Of a DNA stretch of 64,000 nucleotides, positions 24,711 through 33,567 are shown piece after piece. The notes under the pieces were generated by a model. It searched no databases. It saw only the letters and a program-made list of their open reading frames with translations, and had not been told where the DNA came from. The position numbers and the translations under genes were made by a program. Origin of the DNA: Cytophagales bacterium (GTDB lineage Bacteria > Bacteroidota > Bacteroidia > Cytophagales > Cyclobacteriaceae); NCBI GenBank assembly GCA_020402945.1, contig JADBYQ010000079.1, positions 1-64,000 of the forward strand, in the 5' to 3' direction. Every line of letters begins with the position of its first letter. Within the stretch, counting starts at the first letter, position 1.

Positions 24711-25250
24711 TCACTTTCCCTGGTATTCCGAGTTAAGACCCTCCAACACTTCTTCTGTAATGTCCATATCGTCTTCGGCATAGGCAATATTGCCATAGTC
24801 TGTAGCCGCGAAGATGATGCGGTATCCTTTCTTCTTCCCATACTTTTTTAGATACGCATTGATTTGGGTAATCACTTGTGTGGTCATCTGCCCATCTTCT
24901 TGTTGTGCTTTGGTATTCATTGCTTGTTGAAATTCTCCCAACTGCTTTTGTTTTTGTCTTAGAAGCTCTTGTGACAAAGATTTCTCTTTAGGGGTCATAG
25001 TCCCTACCTCTTTTTCATACTTCATGATGGCCGCCTGGAGTTCTGACGTGAGCGTATCGACATTGGCTTTCCATTGAGTGGCCTTTTGTTGGTATGCTTT
25101 TTTGGCGTCTTGCATGCCTTTGTAGCCATTGACCAATTTATTAGAATCGACATATACCATCCTATCGCGGCTGTTGAGAAACCAGGCAATTAAAAGGCTA
25201 ATGATCAAGACATTTACTATCCCTAAACCAATGTTTACCCTGTTCATCAT
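24711..25250 (-). CDS. OmpH/Skp-family periplasmic chaperone-like protein
   Basis: A 179-aa protein with an N-terminal hydrophobic segment (residues 7-26) acting as signal anchor, then VYVDSNKLVNGYKGM, the start typical of OmpH/Skp proteins, a long charged coiled coil (~residues 45-125, rich in K, Q and E), and a C-terminal strand region (GYRIIFAATDYGNIAYAEDDMDIT). Skp-type chaperones are trimers whose coiled-coil tentacles hold unfolded outer-membrane or secreted proteins in the periplasm. The uncleaved-looking N-terminus suggests it is membrane-tethered. It is the first gene of the minus-strand run leading to the giant RHS proteins, so it may help these very large exported chains cross the periplasm; that specific link is inference. 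Two adjacent ATG codons are possible starts. Confidence 0.75.
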   Translation of the reverse strand: MMNRVNIGLGIVNVLIISLLIAWFLNSRDRMVYVDSNKLVNGYKGMQDAKKAYQQKATQWKANVDTLTSELQAAIMKYEKEVGTMTPKEKSLSQELLRQKQKQLGEFQQAMNTKAQQEDGQMTTQVITQINAYLKKYGKKKGYRIIFAATDYGNIAYAEDDMDITEEVLEGLNSEYQGK

Positions 25251-25275
25251 ATGCTTCCCTTTTTTTTATCGGCTG

Positions 25276-25283
25276 CAAAGATG
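25276..25283 (-). promoter_or_regulatory. Possible -7 element upstream of the OmpH-like gene
   Basis: On the minus strand this reads CATCTTTG (within TACATCTTTG), one base from the Bacteroidetes -7 consensus TAnnTTTG, about 26 bp before the start at 25250. No clear -33 element was identified. Confidence 0.35.
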
Positions 25284-25373
25284 TAGTAGAATGAGGGAGA
25301 TAAGCAAATGGGTGGGGGTCAGATGGTGCACAGAGCGATTTTTCCTTGCTGGTTCAAATTCCTATCGCTATGA

Positions 25374-25407
25374 AAGAATCAAATCAAGCTAAGAATCAAA
25401 TCAAGCT
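25374..25407. repeat. Perfect 17-bp tandem duplication
   Basis: AAGAATCAAATCAAGCT occurs twice without spacing (25374-25390 and 25391-25407) in the intergenic region between the XRE regulator and the OmpH-like gene. It could be a pair of binding sites or simply a slippage duplication. Confidence 0.7.
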
Positions 25408-25457
25408 TGACGCACAACAAAGCTACCCAACCTAAAAATTTCTTTTGAAGTAGCGAG

Positions 25458-25847
25458 TCAACTCTTAACTCGATGTTTTACATTTCTTCTTCTCTTTTGC
25501 TGAAGCTTCCATAATTGAATTGGGCTTATTTCTATGGGAAGAGGTTTCATCGGCTCGATCAGGTGAAGGTATTTGTACGTTCGAAGTAACTGAACGAGTG
25601 TTGACAGAGTTGCGCCAGCACCTCCTTTAATCTTTGAAACAGTATTTCTGTGAAGCCCTGAGAGACGGACAGCTTCCAGCTGAGTAAAATTATTCTTGAC
25701 CCTGACATTATGGAGAAACTGCCCAATCTGGCTTTCTAGGGCGGGACCTTTTTTCGGTACATTTGTTTTTCTAGTCGTCCGTATCGACAGTGAGCCAGGC
25801 AGATTATACACCTTAGATCGCACGTTTTGACATTTAAATTTGTCCAA
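25458..25847 (-). CDS. XRE-like helix-turn-helix regulator (start uncertain)
   Basis: Residues ~39-95 match a Cro/C1 (XRE) helix-turn-helix: IGQFLHNVRVKNNFTQLEA, then LSGLHRNTVSKIKGG as recognition helix and turn, then LSTLVQLLRTYKYL. Such proteins usually bind DNA as dimers and often autoregulate or serve as antitoxins. The C-terminus is basic (KLQQKRRRNVKHR). There is no in-frame ATG anywhere before the HTH: the frame is open from the TAG at 25896-25898, and the first candidate start is a TTG at 25847. Real initiation may be at TTG, GTG or CTG, or the gene may have lost its start. No toxin partner is visible beside it; the nearest same-strand gene is OmpH-like, 207 bp downstream. Confidence 0.6.
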   Translation of the reverse strand: MDKFKCQNVRSKVYNLPGSLSIRTTRKTNVPKKGPALESQIGQFLHNVRVKNNFTQLEAVRLSGLHRNTVSKIKGGAGATLSTLVQLLRTYKYLHLIEPMKPLPIEISPIQLWKLQQKRRRNVKHRVKS

Positions 25848-26028
25848 AAAGTTTCGAAATTTGAATAATTTCAGACTTTTGGTCTTGAAAGTAAACTAAC
25901 TAAGGACATATTTGTCAGTCAGTTACGTTGGCCTACTCCGTCCAAATAAGCCTTTTTACACTTCAAATACCTGGTTTTATAGCAACCTCGCTTCCACCTG
26001 CGCTTCTCGCAAACAAAAATCAAATCCT

Positions 26029-26036
26029 TATCTTTG
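26029..26036 (+). promoter_or_regulatory. -7 promoter element for the fatty acid hydroxylase
   Basis: TATCTTTG matches the Bacteroidetes -7 consensus TAnnTTTG exactly. It lies 28 bp before the ATG at 26064, and it overlaps the upstream TTG that would otherwise be read as a start, which argues that translation begins at 26064. A good -33 TTTG is not evident. Confidence 0.5.
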
Positions 26037-26063
26037 TCATCAAAAAGAGATCACACGTGGCGT

Positions 26064-26687
26064 ATGAAGAACTTCGTTTCTAACTCAACAGAATCAACCC
26101 GCATGTTCAAAAGCGGATTTTTAGAGATTTTTTCAAAGGTGCATTTCTCGGTACCCTTGTTTATCTATATCCCGACAATAGCATTCTTCGGTTGGAAGGG
26201 CTTCTCTGTTAAAGATGTGTCTGCCTTAGAGATCATTCTTTCGATTACAGCCGGCTTACTCTTCTGGACGTTGACTGAATACGTACTGCATCGGTTCATT
26301 TTCCACTACATGCCCAAGTCAAAGTGGGGCCAGCGGTTGCACTTTATATTCCATGGTGTACACCATGATTACCCTAACGATGCACTACGCCTAGTGTTGC
26401 CCCCCTCGGTGAGTGTTCCATTGGCGGTGCTTTTTTACTTCCTGCTTAGCCAGGTGATACCAGCCCCTTACCTCCCCACTTTTTTTGCTTCATTCCTTTC
26501 GGGCTATTTGTGCTACGACATGTTTCACTATGCCTTCCATCACGGCAATTTTTCCAATCCTATTTTAAAGAAGTTAAAGCAGCACCACATGCTTCACCAC
26601 TATACTGACTCCGACCATGGATATGGCGTTACGTCTGTGTTGTGGGATATTATCTTCAGGTCTGAGATCAAAAAGACCAATTCTTAG
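26064..26687 (+). CDS. Fatty acid hydroxylase / sterol desaturase family membrane protein
   Basis: A 207-aa integral membrane protein with the His-box pattern of the fatty acid hydroxylase superfamily: HRFIFH (H76, H81), HxxxHxxHH (H93, H97, H100, H101), HYAFHH (H155, H159, H160) and HHMLHHY (H174, H175, H178, H179). These histidines bind a di-iron centre that hydroxylates a lipid C-H bond using O2. The length and box spacing resemble FA2H-type fatty acid 2-hydroxylases, which make 2-hydroxy acyl chains for sphingolipids, but carotenoid hydroxylases share the fold. Two hydrophobic pairs flank the boxes. The ATG at 26064 is chosen over the TTG at 26034 because the latter overlaps a -7 element. 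It is convergent with the deacetylase-family gene, with only two bases between stops. Confidence 0.82.
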   Translation: MKNFVSNSTESTRMFKSGFLEIFSKVHFSVPLFIYIPTIAFFGWKGFSVKDVSALEIILSITAGLLFWTLTEYVLHRFIFHYMPKSKWGQRLHFIFHGVHHDYPNDALRLVLPPSVSVPLAVLFYFLLSQVIPAPYLPTFFASFLSGYLCYDMFHYAFHHGNFSNPILKKLKQHHMLHHYTDSDHGYGVTSVLWDIIFRSEIKKTNS

Positions 26688-26689
26688 AC

Positions 26690-27592
26690 TCAGAAGAAAA
26701 TCTCCTGGGCTAATCGGAATGTATTGGCGTGCGCTTCTATAATATCGCGAAAATCGGTTGAGTAGCCGCCACCCATACTTGCCACCAAGGGTATTCCACT
26801 CTGTTTAGCGGCCTGTAATACAATGCGATCCCGTTCTTTACACCCTTCCCTACTTACACTCAACTTCCCCAACTTATCCGTCTTTAAAATATCCACACCT
26901 GATAAAAAGAAAATAAAATCGGGTCGTACTTGATCCATTAAAAGATCGAGGTTGATGCGCAGCGTATTTAAATAAAAATCATCATTGGTAAAATCGGCTA
27001 GTCCAATGTCCAAGTCAGACTGCTCTTTATGTAACGGGTAGTTGTTTTGGCCATGCATGCTGAATGTGAAGACGCGAGATTCTTCATGAAAAATCTGAGC
27101 TGTTCCGTTTCCCTGGTGCACGTCCAAGTCAACCACCAATATTTGTTTGGCTAATCCCTCGTCTAATAAATAACGTGCAGCAATGGCGATATCGTTCAAA
27201 AGGCAGAACCCCTCTCCTTTATAAGTAAACGCATGATGTGTACCGCCAGCGATGTTCATCGCTATACCATGTTGCAGCGCAAAAAGTGAGCACTGAATTG
27301 TTCCATTTGCGATTGTAATTTCTCGGCTAACCAATTCCCCGGTGAGTGGAAATCCAATCCGTCTGATTTCGGCTGGCTCAAGTGTCAGTTGCTCTAGCCG
27401 ATTCCAATAGTCTACGTCATGCACAGCCAGAATGCGGTTGCGCTCCAGTGGCTGCGGCACAAAAAAGTTTTCTTGAACAAGAGTTCCCTCGTGGAGCAAC
27501 TGCTGCGGCAACACTTCATATTTGCTCATTGGAAACCGGTGATTGGCCGGCAGTGGCAACACATACGATTGTGCCCAAGCAACCTTTAGCAT
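26690..27592 (-). CDS. Histone deacetylase family (AcuC/HdaH-like) zinc hydrolase
   Basis: A 300-aa protein spanning the whole arginase/deacetylase fold. Visible residues: the His dyad in GGTHHA (H119, H120), the zinc-binding DxH in VVDLDVHQGNGT (D157, H159) and the second Asp in SGVDILKTDKLG (D234); GGGYS near 274-278 closes the active site. Bacterial members deacetylate small molecules (acetylpolyamines) or proteins such as acetyl-CoA synthetase. The protein is cytoplasmic, without signal peptide. It appears to stand alone: the upstream minus-strand gene is separated by a terminator hairpin (27617-27636), and downstream it converges with the hydroxylase gene. The substrate is unknown. Confidence 0.88.
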   Translation of the reverse strand: MLKVAWAQSYVLPLPANHRFPMSKYEVLPQQLLHEGTLVQENFFVPQPLERNRILAVHDVDYWNRLEQLTLEPAEIRRIGFPLTGELVSREITIANGTIQCSLFALQHGIAMNIAGGTHHAFTYKGEGFCLLNDIAIAARYLLDEGLAKQILVVDLDVHQGNGTAQIFHEESRVFTFSMHGQNNYPLHKEQSDLDIGLADFTNDDFYLNTLRINLDLLMDQVRPDFIFFLSGVDILKTDKLGKLSVSREGCKERDRIVLQAAKQSGIPLVASMGGGYSTDFRDIIEAHANTFRLAQEIFF

Positions 27593-27605
27593 ATCGTGTT
27601 TTCTA

Positions 27606-27636
27606 GAAAAAGAAAACGGGTTGAAAAATCAACCCG
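27606..27636 (-). terminator. Intrinsic terminator of the His-tailed lipoprotein gene
   Basis: Perfect 8-bp inverted repeat CGGGTTGA (27617-27624) / TCAACCCG (27629-27636) with a 4-nt loop. Read on the minus strand the stem is followed by TTTTCTTTTTC, the expected U-rich tail, 28 bp beyond the stop at 27665. Confidence 0.82.
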
Positions 27637-27664
27637 CTTCTGGTTTGGTATTGGTAATGATAGG

Positions 27665-28120
27665 TCAATGCTCTTCATGTTCATGTTTCTCTGCTCCTCC
27701 GTGCCAGGCCTCCATGATAGAGTGAAAGCTGTCATGCAGCGCGTTTAGTGATGAGCCAATAACGGCATCATCCGCTCCGCTCTTGATAAGGTCGGCTAAT
27801 GCCCTTGTGTCTGTCTTTAATTTTTGCAAGTTCTCCTTTACCGCATCGGTGTTTACTTTTTCAGGTAACTCTGCGGCTGCCCATTTTTCCGCCTCAGCGG
27901 CCATCTCTTCAGCAAGCTTCTTGGCAGGTGCTAAATTGGTCGAGTCCTTGTAGGGGTGGAAGGCTTCGGCCATTATCATATGAAAAGAATCCATCTCTTT
28001 CCACTCTTCCGAATCAGCGGAAGATGATTCAGTTGCTTCGGTGGTTTCTGTCTTGGAAGTGCAGCATAGCATGCCGCAAAACATCAGTACTAAAAAGTAC
28101 GATAACTTACTAATTCTCAT
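27665..28120 (-). CDS. Small lipoprotein with His/Glu-rich tail
   Basis: A 151-aa protein. The ATG at 28120 is chosen because it directly starts a lipoprotein signal (MRISKLSYFLVLMFCGMLCC); the frame extends 15 codons further upstream. A Ser/Thr/Glu-rich linker follows the lipidated Cys, then a mostly helical domain with EEWKEMDSFHMIMAEAFHPY, KKLAEEMAAEAEKWAAAELP and a conserved-looking HDSFHSIMEAWHGG. The C-terminus ends in HEHEEH. Several His residues spaced along helices suggest metal binding in the periplasm or outer membrane, which is inference. A terminator follows, and the ABC transporter gene lies 69 bp upstream on the same strand. Confidence 0.75.
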   Translation of the reverse strand: MRISKLSYFLVLMFCGMLCCTSKTETTEATESSSADSEEWKEMDSFHMIMAEAFHPYKDSTNLAPAKKLAEEMAAEAEKWAAAELPEKVNTDAVKENLQKLKTDTRALADLIKSGADDAVIGSSLNALHDSFHSIMEAWHGGAEKHEHEEH

Positions 28121-28189
28121 AGTTGGTATTTTCTTCAAAGATAACAGGCAACTGGCAAATGGCAATGTGATTAAAACTAAAAAATCGTC

Positions 28190-31100
28190 TCATCCTTTGC
28201 CTTTATACTTTCTGCGCATCTCGAGGCTGTGGATGGCTTTTTTCAACAAGTCAAAATACAATGTTATAAAAAGGAATATGGTCATCGCCCAGATAACGGC
28301 TACGTTGAAATAGAGCGTGTCGTATTTCTTACCCATGAAAAGCTTCGTGGGCACATAAAAGTTTTCTCTAAAATCAAATTGATTAGCTGGGCGATGATCG
28401 TCAAAGTAGATAGGATATATTTTTTGAACCAACTCGCCTTTCCAGGATGCAATACGCACCACCGCATTTGTATTTTCTACTGAATTCGTTACAGCTTGAT
28501 TCTGGTACCGCATTCTTAGATCATCAAACGCTACTTTTTTTTCAGGCGTGTCAGTCAATTCCACAATTAGCTTCTCTTTTTCTGAAGTTGCATTTCGATT
28601 GCGAATGCCATAGTACTCCTTTAAGGTTCCCAGAAACAGGCGTACTTTTTCATACATTACAGAGTCAAACTTGCCGATTGCAATTTGTTCGACATCGGGA
28701 AACCTTTCATGACCAATCGAATTTAACTCAGCGTTTATCTCATTTCGCAATAAGTCCATCGCCTGACCTGTAGTATTCGTTGGGCTGGTGTTTCGCCACT
28801 CACTGCGGTGGTTGACAATATATGCCAACTGCGATTCCAGCTGAGGTAAGTAGTAAATTCGTTTATAGTCGGCAATGGCGCGTTTTTGGTCGAGCTGATA
28901 AAACTGTTTCTCGTAGGGGTTGTCTTTGAACTGCGTCACCATGTACGCTTCAAAAGCCCAACGCGATGCCATCAGCTCACCTACTATGGGTATTCCATTG
29001 GGGGAACCGACTTTTGGATTAAACTTGTCAAAGCTAATAACCACACCACTCAGCAACAGTTGTGGAATGATCAAAATGGGAATTATGATATAGATTGTAA
29101 CTGCCGAATCGAAGGCAGAAGAGATATTCAATCCGAGCATATTGGCAAAGCATGAGCATGAGAACAAGATTATCCAGTAGCGAATTTCACTAAAAGGTAT
29201 TTCCAGCAACCAGTTGCCAACCAGTATAAAAGTAAATGTCTGAAAACCCGATATCACAAACAAGATGATCACTTTAGACGTCAGATAGCTGCCGTTGCTC
29301 AAGTGAAGGTACTTTTCTCGTTTTAGAATTTTTCGGTCATGGAAAATCTCCTCAGCGCTGACAATCAATCCTACAAACAATGCCACCACAATGCTCATGA
29401 AAAAATAAACGGGAATATTGTCGTTGTTAAAAAACGTGTAAGAGGGATTCTCGACACCTACCGCTTCGTAATATTTCACAAAAAAACCGATGAAAAGAGC
29501 CAATGTGGGTGTCAGTAATAAGTTGAGGGCCACATACTGGCGGTTGGCAACTTTTGACAATACATCGCGAATAATAAAAACCCATAATTGCTTAAACCGG
29601 TTAGGAATCTTTTGTGTAACGGGCAAAGGATCGTTCACTTCTTCTACTTTTGGAATCCGCATCTTCTGCTTAAAGTACTGATACCACTGCCCCGGAGATA
29701 CTCTTCTGTTATGAGTAAACCGGCCGTATTCATTGACAACCCTCGTTTCTATAATATTGAAAATTTGTTCTGGATTGATGTTTCCGCACTCGGGGCAAGC
29801 GCCAGGTGTTTTATTGGCCGCATTGATGATGTCTTGAAAATAATTGACAGACTCGACCGGATTTCCGTAGTAAATTTGAAATCCGCCAACATCCAGAATG
29901 ATCAATGTATCAAACATTTTAAAAATGTCAGACGAAGGCTGGTGAATCACTACAAAAATCATTTTTCCCCTAAGCGCTAGCTCTTTGAGTAAATCCATGA
30001 TGCTTTCCGAATCACGTGACGATAGCCCGGAAGTCGGTTCATCCACGAAAAGAATAGTGGGCTCTCTCAGCAACTCGAGTCCAATATTCAACCGCTTTCG
30101 TTGTCCACCACTAATGGTTTTCTCTAAGGGAGAACCCACTTTCAAATTTCGAATCTCGGACAAGCCCAAGCTAAGCAGCACTCGCTCAACTAACTCGGCA
30201 TGTTGCTGGCGCGTGTAATGTCCGAAACAAAGACGGGCGCTGTAGTATAAATTTTCAAACACAGTAAGGTCTTCGATCAGTAAATCATCTTGTGGAATAA
30301 ACCCGACAACTCCATCCAATTTTTTTGAATGAGCGTGGATATCGTTCCCATTTATTAAAACCCTCCCACTCGAAGGTTTCTCTGATCCGTTCAACACATT
30401 TAGCAATGTCGATTTTCCCGAACCGCTCGCTCCCATCAACCCAATCAACTTGCCACCCGTTTCGGCAATGTTAATATTTTGTAAACCAGCCCGTCCACTT
30501 TTGAAATGATAAAACAAATGATCTGCAATAAAACTTATTTCATTATCGCTCTCCTCAAATAGAAATTTTCCAACCACATCGCTATAATAGATGGGCTCAA
30601 TTTTAGAACCGCGAATGGTGCTACCTGTGGGGAATACGTCAATTTTTCGACTCTTAAGTGTAACTCCATTTAGCGTCAGTGGAGTAATGCCGAGATACTT
30701 AATAAAATAGGTCTCCGTATCCTGAAGCCGAAGGATTGCAATCAATCCTGTAAGATTACGTGCTATAATACGAGGCCCAGGGTGATTTACTTCATCGGAA
30801 CCCTCGTCAATGACAAGGATATTTTTTGATGCTAACTCATCAATGTCGTAGCCTAATACAAACGACCGCATGGCCCGGAAATCCTTTGGCGAAATCTTAA
30901 GCGCTTCACTGATATAAAAAATCAAATTACTCTGACGCTCTGAAAGGCTTTCATCAGCAAAAACAAGCTCAATTATCTTGATGACCAAAACGGCTTTTTG
31001 TTGGGTCGTGAGCGCCTGGTTTACCTTTTTAGAAATCTGCATGATCTGAGCCCAATCATCCACAAATTCCTGTGTGGCTTCATCCAGATTCTCCAGAGAG

Positions 31101-31285
31101 CCATTGGCCAATCTTTTATTGTCTTTGCAGAACTCGTCAAAGAGAGACAGGTAATAGCGAGTGCCATCTTGGTTCAAATGAAGCGACAAAAATTCTTTTA
31201 TGATCGCTCTTTCATCTTCCGTGATCCGTTCTTTCGAAACGATGGCAAAAAATTGGATAACAGCTTTTAAAAGCTCTTCGCTCAT
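28190..31285 (-). CDS. ABCG-type ABC transporter with N-terminal TerB-like and FHA-like domains
   Basis: A 1031-aa fusion. Residues ~1-145 are helical and TerB-like (ERITEDERAIIKEFL, FADESLSERQSNLIFYI). Residues ~170-245 look like a small beta FHA-like domain (LTLNGVTLKSRKIDVFPTGSTIRG). The ATPase domain has Walker A GASGSGKS (285-292), signature ISGGQ (391-395), Walker B ILFVDEP (411-417) and the H-loop VIHQP; the TSGLSSRDS switch is typical of ABCG/white exporters. The C-terminal half has several TM helices (~560-760) and a last one near 985-1005, with a large periplasmic segment between. ATPase and permease in one chain suggests a homodimeric exporter, perhaps of lipids or sterol-like compounds. 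The substrate is unknown. The lipoprotein gene downstream may be linked. Confidence 0.87.
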   Translation of the reverse strand: MSEELLKAVIQFFAIVSKERITEDERAIIKEFLSLHLNQDGTRYYLSLFDEFCKDNKRLANGSLENLDEATQEFVDDWAQIMQISKKVNQALTTQQKAVLVIKIIELVFADESLSERQSNLIFYISEALKISPKDFRAMRSFVLGYDIDELASKNILVIDEGSDEVNHPGPRIIARNLTGLIAILRLQDTETYFIKYLGITPLTLNGVTLKSRKIDVFPTGSTIRGSKIEPIYYSDVVGKFLFEESDNEISFIADHLFYHFKSGRAGLQNINIAETGGKLIGLMGASGSGKSTLLNVLNGSEKPSSGRVLINGNDIHAHSKKLDGVVGFIPQDDLLIEDLTVFENLYYSARLCFGHYTRQQHAELVERVLLSLGLSEIRNLKVGSPLEKTISGGQRKRLNIGLELLREPTILFVDEPTSGLSSRDSESIMDLLKELALRGKMIFVVIHQPSSDIFKMFDTLIILDVGGFQIYYGNPVESVNYFQDIINAANKTPGACPECGNINPEQIFNIIETRVVNEYGRFTHNRRVSPGQWYQYFKQKMRIPKVEEVNDPLPVTQKIPNRFKQLWVFIIRDVLSKVANRQYVALNLLLTPTLALFIGFFVKYYEAVGVENPSYTFFNNDNIPVYFFMSIVVALFVGLIVSAEEIFHDRKILKREKYLHLSNGSYLTSKVIILFVISGFQTFTFILVGNWLLEIPFSEIRYWIILFSCSCFANMLGLNISSAFDSAVTIYIIIPILIIPQLLLSGVVISFDKFNPKVGSPNGIPIVGELMASRWAFEAYMVTQFKDNPYEKQFYQLDQKRAIADYKRIYYLPQLESQLAYIVNHRSEWRNTSPTNTTGQAMDLLRNEINAELNSIGHERFPDVEQIAIGKFDSVMYEKVRLFLGTLKEYYGIRNRNATSEKEKLIVELTDTPEKKVAFDDLRMRYQNQAVTNSVENTNAVVRIASWKGELVQKIYPIYFDDHRPANQFDFRENFYVPTKLFMGKKYDTLYFNVAVIWAMTIFLFITLYFDLLKKAIHSLEMRRKYKGKG

Positions 31286-31474
31286 TGATTAAATGATAAA
31301 CAGGTTTCTTTTGCAAATTATAGTTAAAAACGATAAGTTCTATACGGATTGTCCGGTAAGTCAGTTGTTTTGAGTAAATAATGGTGATGTTTGTTCCCTC
31401 CCAATCCGTAAAAAAGGGCGACTTATGTTGCTAACAAGCAAAGGGTAAAGTCTTCATCCGATACTGGTTACTAA

Positions 31475-31499
31475 AAAGACAAACTCAGTTCGTCTTTTC
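31475..31499 (-). terminator. Terminator of the tail-specific protease gene
   Basis: On the minus strand AAAAGACGAAC pairs with GTTTGTCTTTT (11 bp with one G-U) around a 3-nt loop, directly after the stop at 31501, and the 3' arm ends in U residues. The form fits an intrinsic terminator. Confidence 0.6.
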
Positions 31500-31500
31500 C

Positions 31501-33531
31501 TTATCCAATTCGCTTGGATAGCAGTTCCGATAGAATCAATAGACCCTCGCGTAGAAATTCGTCTTGGAGTTTGGTTAAGTCCGTTACTGGCAATCCTTCT
31601 TTGCTTACTGGAAGTTTAGTATCCAGTTTATCGGTCAGCTTTTTCTTTTCAATCTCTTCCAATTCTTTTTTGCGGGTAACTTCATTCAATGAAACCCTGG
31701 ACTGGTTAAGATTGATCTTTAACTCTTCTGTTTCACGAATGTACTTTTTTAGGGTCGTGTCAAATTTTGTACGATCCAAATACGAACGGTTGAGTTTGGC
31801 AATCGTCTTTTCATTGACATCAATGGAACGTTGAAAAGAAGCAGCTTTAATCACGTCCCATGGCAAAGCACTTGGGCTTGCACTCTCTCCAAAACGAGCA
31901 GCGTCCAATGCGCTGGGTAGCAAAATATCAGGCACGACACCTTTATGCTGGGTACTGCTTCCGGTAACCCGATAAAACTTTTGGAAGGTAATTTTTAATT
32001 CGCCTACCGGTTCTTTCTCATTTAAGAATCGATTCAAATCCAATACCGATTGAACGGTTCCTTTTCCGTAGGTTGATTCACCCACGATCACACCTCTTTG
32101 GTAATCCTGAATGGCTCCGGCAAATATCTCAGACGCTGACGCACTGAACCGATTCGTCAACACAACGAGTGGCCCATCGTAAAAAACCTCTTTATTGTCA
32201 TCGGGTAATACTTCTACACGATTGGCGGAATTTTTCACCTGCACAACAGGTCCCTCCTTTATGAATAGCCCAGTCAAGTCTACCGCCTCTTGAAGTGACC
32301 CGCCTCCATTATTTCGAAGATCCATAACAAGTCCATCAACTCCTTCTGTCTTCAATTCTCCAATTAACTTTCTAACATCGCGGGTTGTACTTCTGAAGTC
32401 TTGATCGCCTCGCTGATAAGCATCATAATCCATATAAAAACTAGGCAATGTGACCACCCCCATTTTCATATCCTTCCCATCAAGTTGATAGTTCACAACT
32501 TGTTTCTTGGCTGCCTGATCTTCCAACTTTACTTTTTCACGAACAATCGAAATTTCTTTAGAAGCGCCACTCACACCAGTTTTGGCGGCAAGTATTTGAA
32601 GACGAACCGTTGTTCCCTTTGGCCCCTTAATCAGTTTGACAACATCATCGATACGCCAGCCAATGACGTCTACCATCTCTCCGTCTTTGCCTTGCGCGAC
32701 TCCGGTGATCAGATCATTGGCAAATAAAAGTCCGGATTTATCGGCAGGACCTCCCGGGATGATCTTCGCGATCTTTGTAAAATCGTTCTCGGTTTGCAAT
32801 TGTGCTCCAATACCTTCTAAAGATAAACTCATCCCCTGTTTAAATAGATCAGAAGCTTTGGGAGACAAATAGTTGGTATGTGGATCGAAAGCCTCTGTGA
32901 TAGAATTCATATAAAGGCTAAAAACATCTTCTGAATTGAATTGCGACACTGATTTGGCTGATCGCTCATAGCGCTTCTTGAGCGTCTCTTTAATCTCATC
33001 GGGCTTCTTTCCTGCTAATTTCAAGCTTAGCGCCTGACTTTTTATCACTTTTCGCCAGATGTCGTTAAGCTCCTCAGTCGATTTTGCCCAAGGTTCTTTC
33101 TCTCTATTTGTCTCATAAAACTCATTCGCAGAATAGTCGAAGTTTGAGCCGACCAATTTATCGAGCACAACATTCATCCGCTCTGTATACCTTTTTTTGA
33201 AAACCCGATAAATCTCGAAAGCTGGTGACACATTTTCACTCTTTGTCAAGTCATCAATTATCAAACGGTATTTCTCAAATGATTTAATGTCGCTTTCCAG
33301 AAAGTAGGATTTGTTATTGTCTAATTCTGTGACAAAACGGTCAAGTATAGCTGACGACAACGAATCACCCAGTTTGATTTTCCGGTAGTGATTGGCATTT
33401 AGAATCTCAGCAATCAATTTTGCCTCTTTCCCGAAAACAGGTTTAGCGGCAATAACGGTGTCCTTTGGAACAACTTGCGAATAGGCAAAAAATGAAATGA
33501 ACGAAAAAAAGGCAAACAGCGTAAGTCTCAT
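31501..33531 (-). CDS. prc: Tail-specific protease (C-terminal processing peptidase, S41A)
   Basis: A 676-aa exported protease (signal peptide ends near FAYSQ). It has the Prc/Tsp architecture: N-terminal helical domain with HYRKIKLGDSLS and DPHTNYLSP, a PDZ domain (~225-320, IIPGGPADKSGLL), the S41 core with MDLRNNGGGS (~403-412), and the catalytic Ser-Lys pair in RFSASASE (Ser465) and YGKGTVQ (Lys490), 25 residues apart as in E. coli Prc. The C-terminal DUF3340-like helical part ends at 676. The enzyme cleaves periplasmic proteins and lipoproteins from their C-termini and, in other bacteria, limits peptidoglycan hydrolases. It follows the zinc-ribbon membrane protein gene by 36 bp and has its own terminator. 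Confidence 0.93.
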   Translation of the reverse strand: MRLTLFAFFSFISFFAYSQVVPKDTVIAAKPVFGKEAKLIAEILNANHYRKIKLGDSLSSAILDRFVTELDNNKSYFLESDIKSFEKYRLIIDDLTKSENVSPAFEIYRVFKKRYTERMNVVLDKLVGSNFDYSANEFYETNREKEPWAKSTEELNDIWRKVIKSQALSLKLAGKKPDEIKETLKKRYERSAKSVSQFNSEDVFSLYMNSITEAFDPHTNYLSPKASDLFKQGMSLSLEGIGAQLQTENDFTKIAKIIPGGPADKSGLLFANDLITGVAQGKDGEMVDVIGWRIDDVVKLIKGPKGTTVRLQILAAKTGVSGASKEISIVREKVKLEDQAAKKQVVNYQLDGKDMKMGVVTLPSFYMDYDAYQRGDQDFRSTTRDVRKLIGELKTEGVDGLVMDLRNNGGGSLQEAVDLTGLFIKEGPVVQVKNSANRVEVLPDDNKEVFYDGPLVVLTNRFSASASEIFAGAIQDYQRGVIVGESTYGKGTVQSVLDLNRFLNEKEPVGELKITFQKFYRVTGSSTQHKGVVPDILLPSALDAARFGESASPSALPWDVIKAASFQRSIDVNEKTIAKLNRSYLDRTKFDTTLKKYIRETEELKINLNQSRVSLNEVTRKKELEEIEKKKLTDKLDTKLPVSKEGLPVTDLTKLQDEFLREGLLILSELLSKRIG

Positions 33532-33567
33532 GTAAAAATGGTAAAATTCAAAAAAAGAGTTCTAAGA

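Noticed and set aside
26034-26063. TTG start ten codons earlier for the fatty acid hydroxylase
   Set aside because: The TTG is part of an exact -7 element (TATCTTTG), so it would not be in the transcript.
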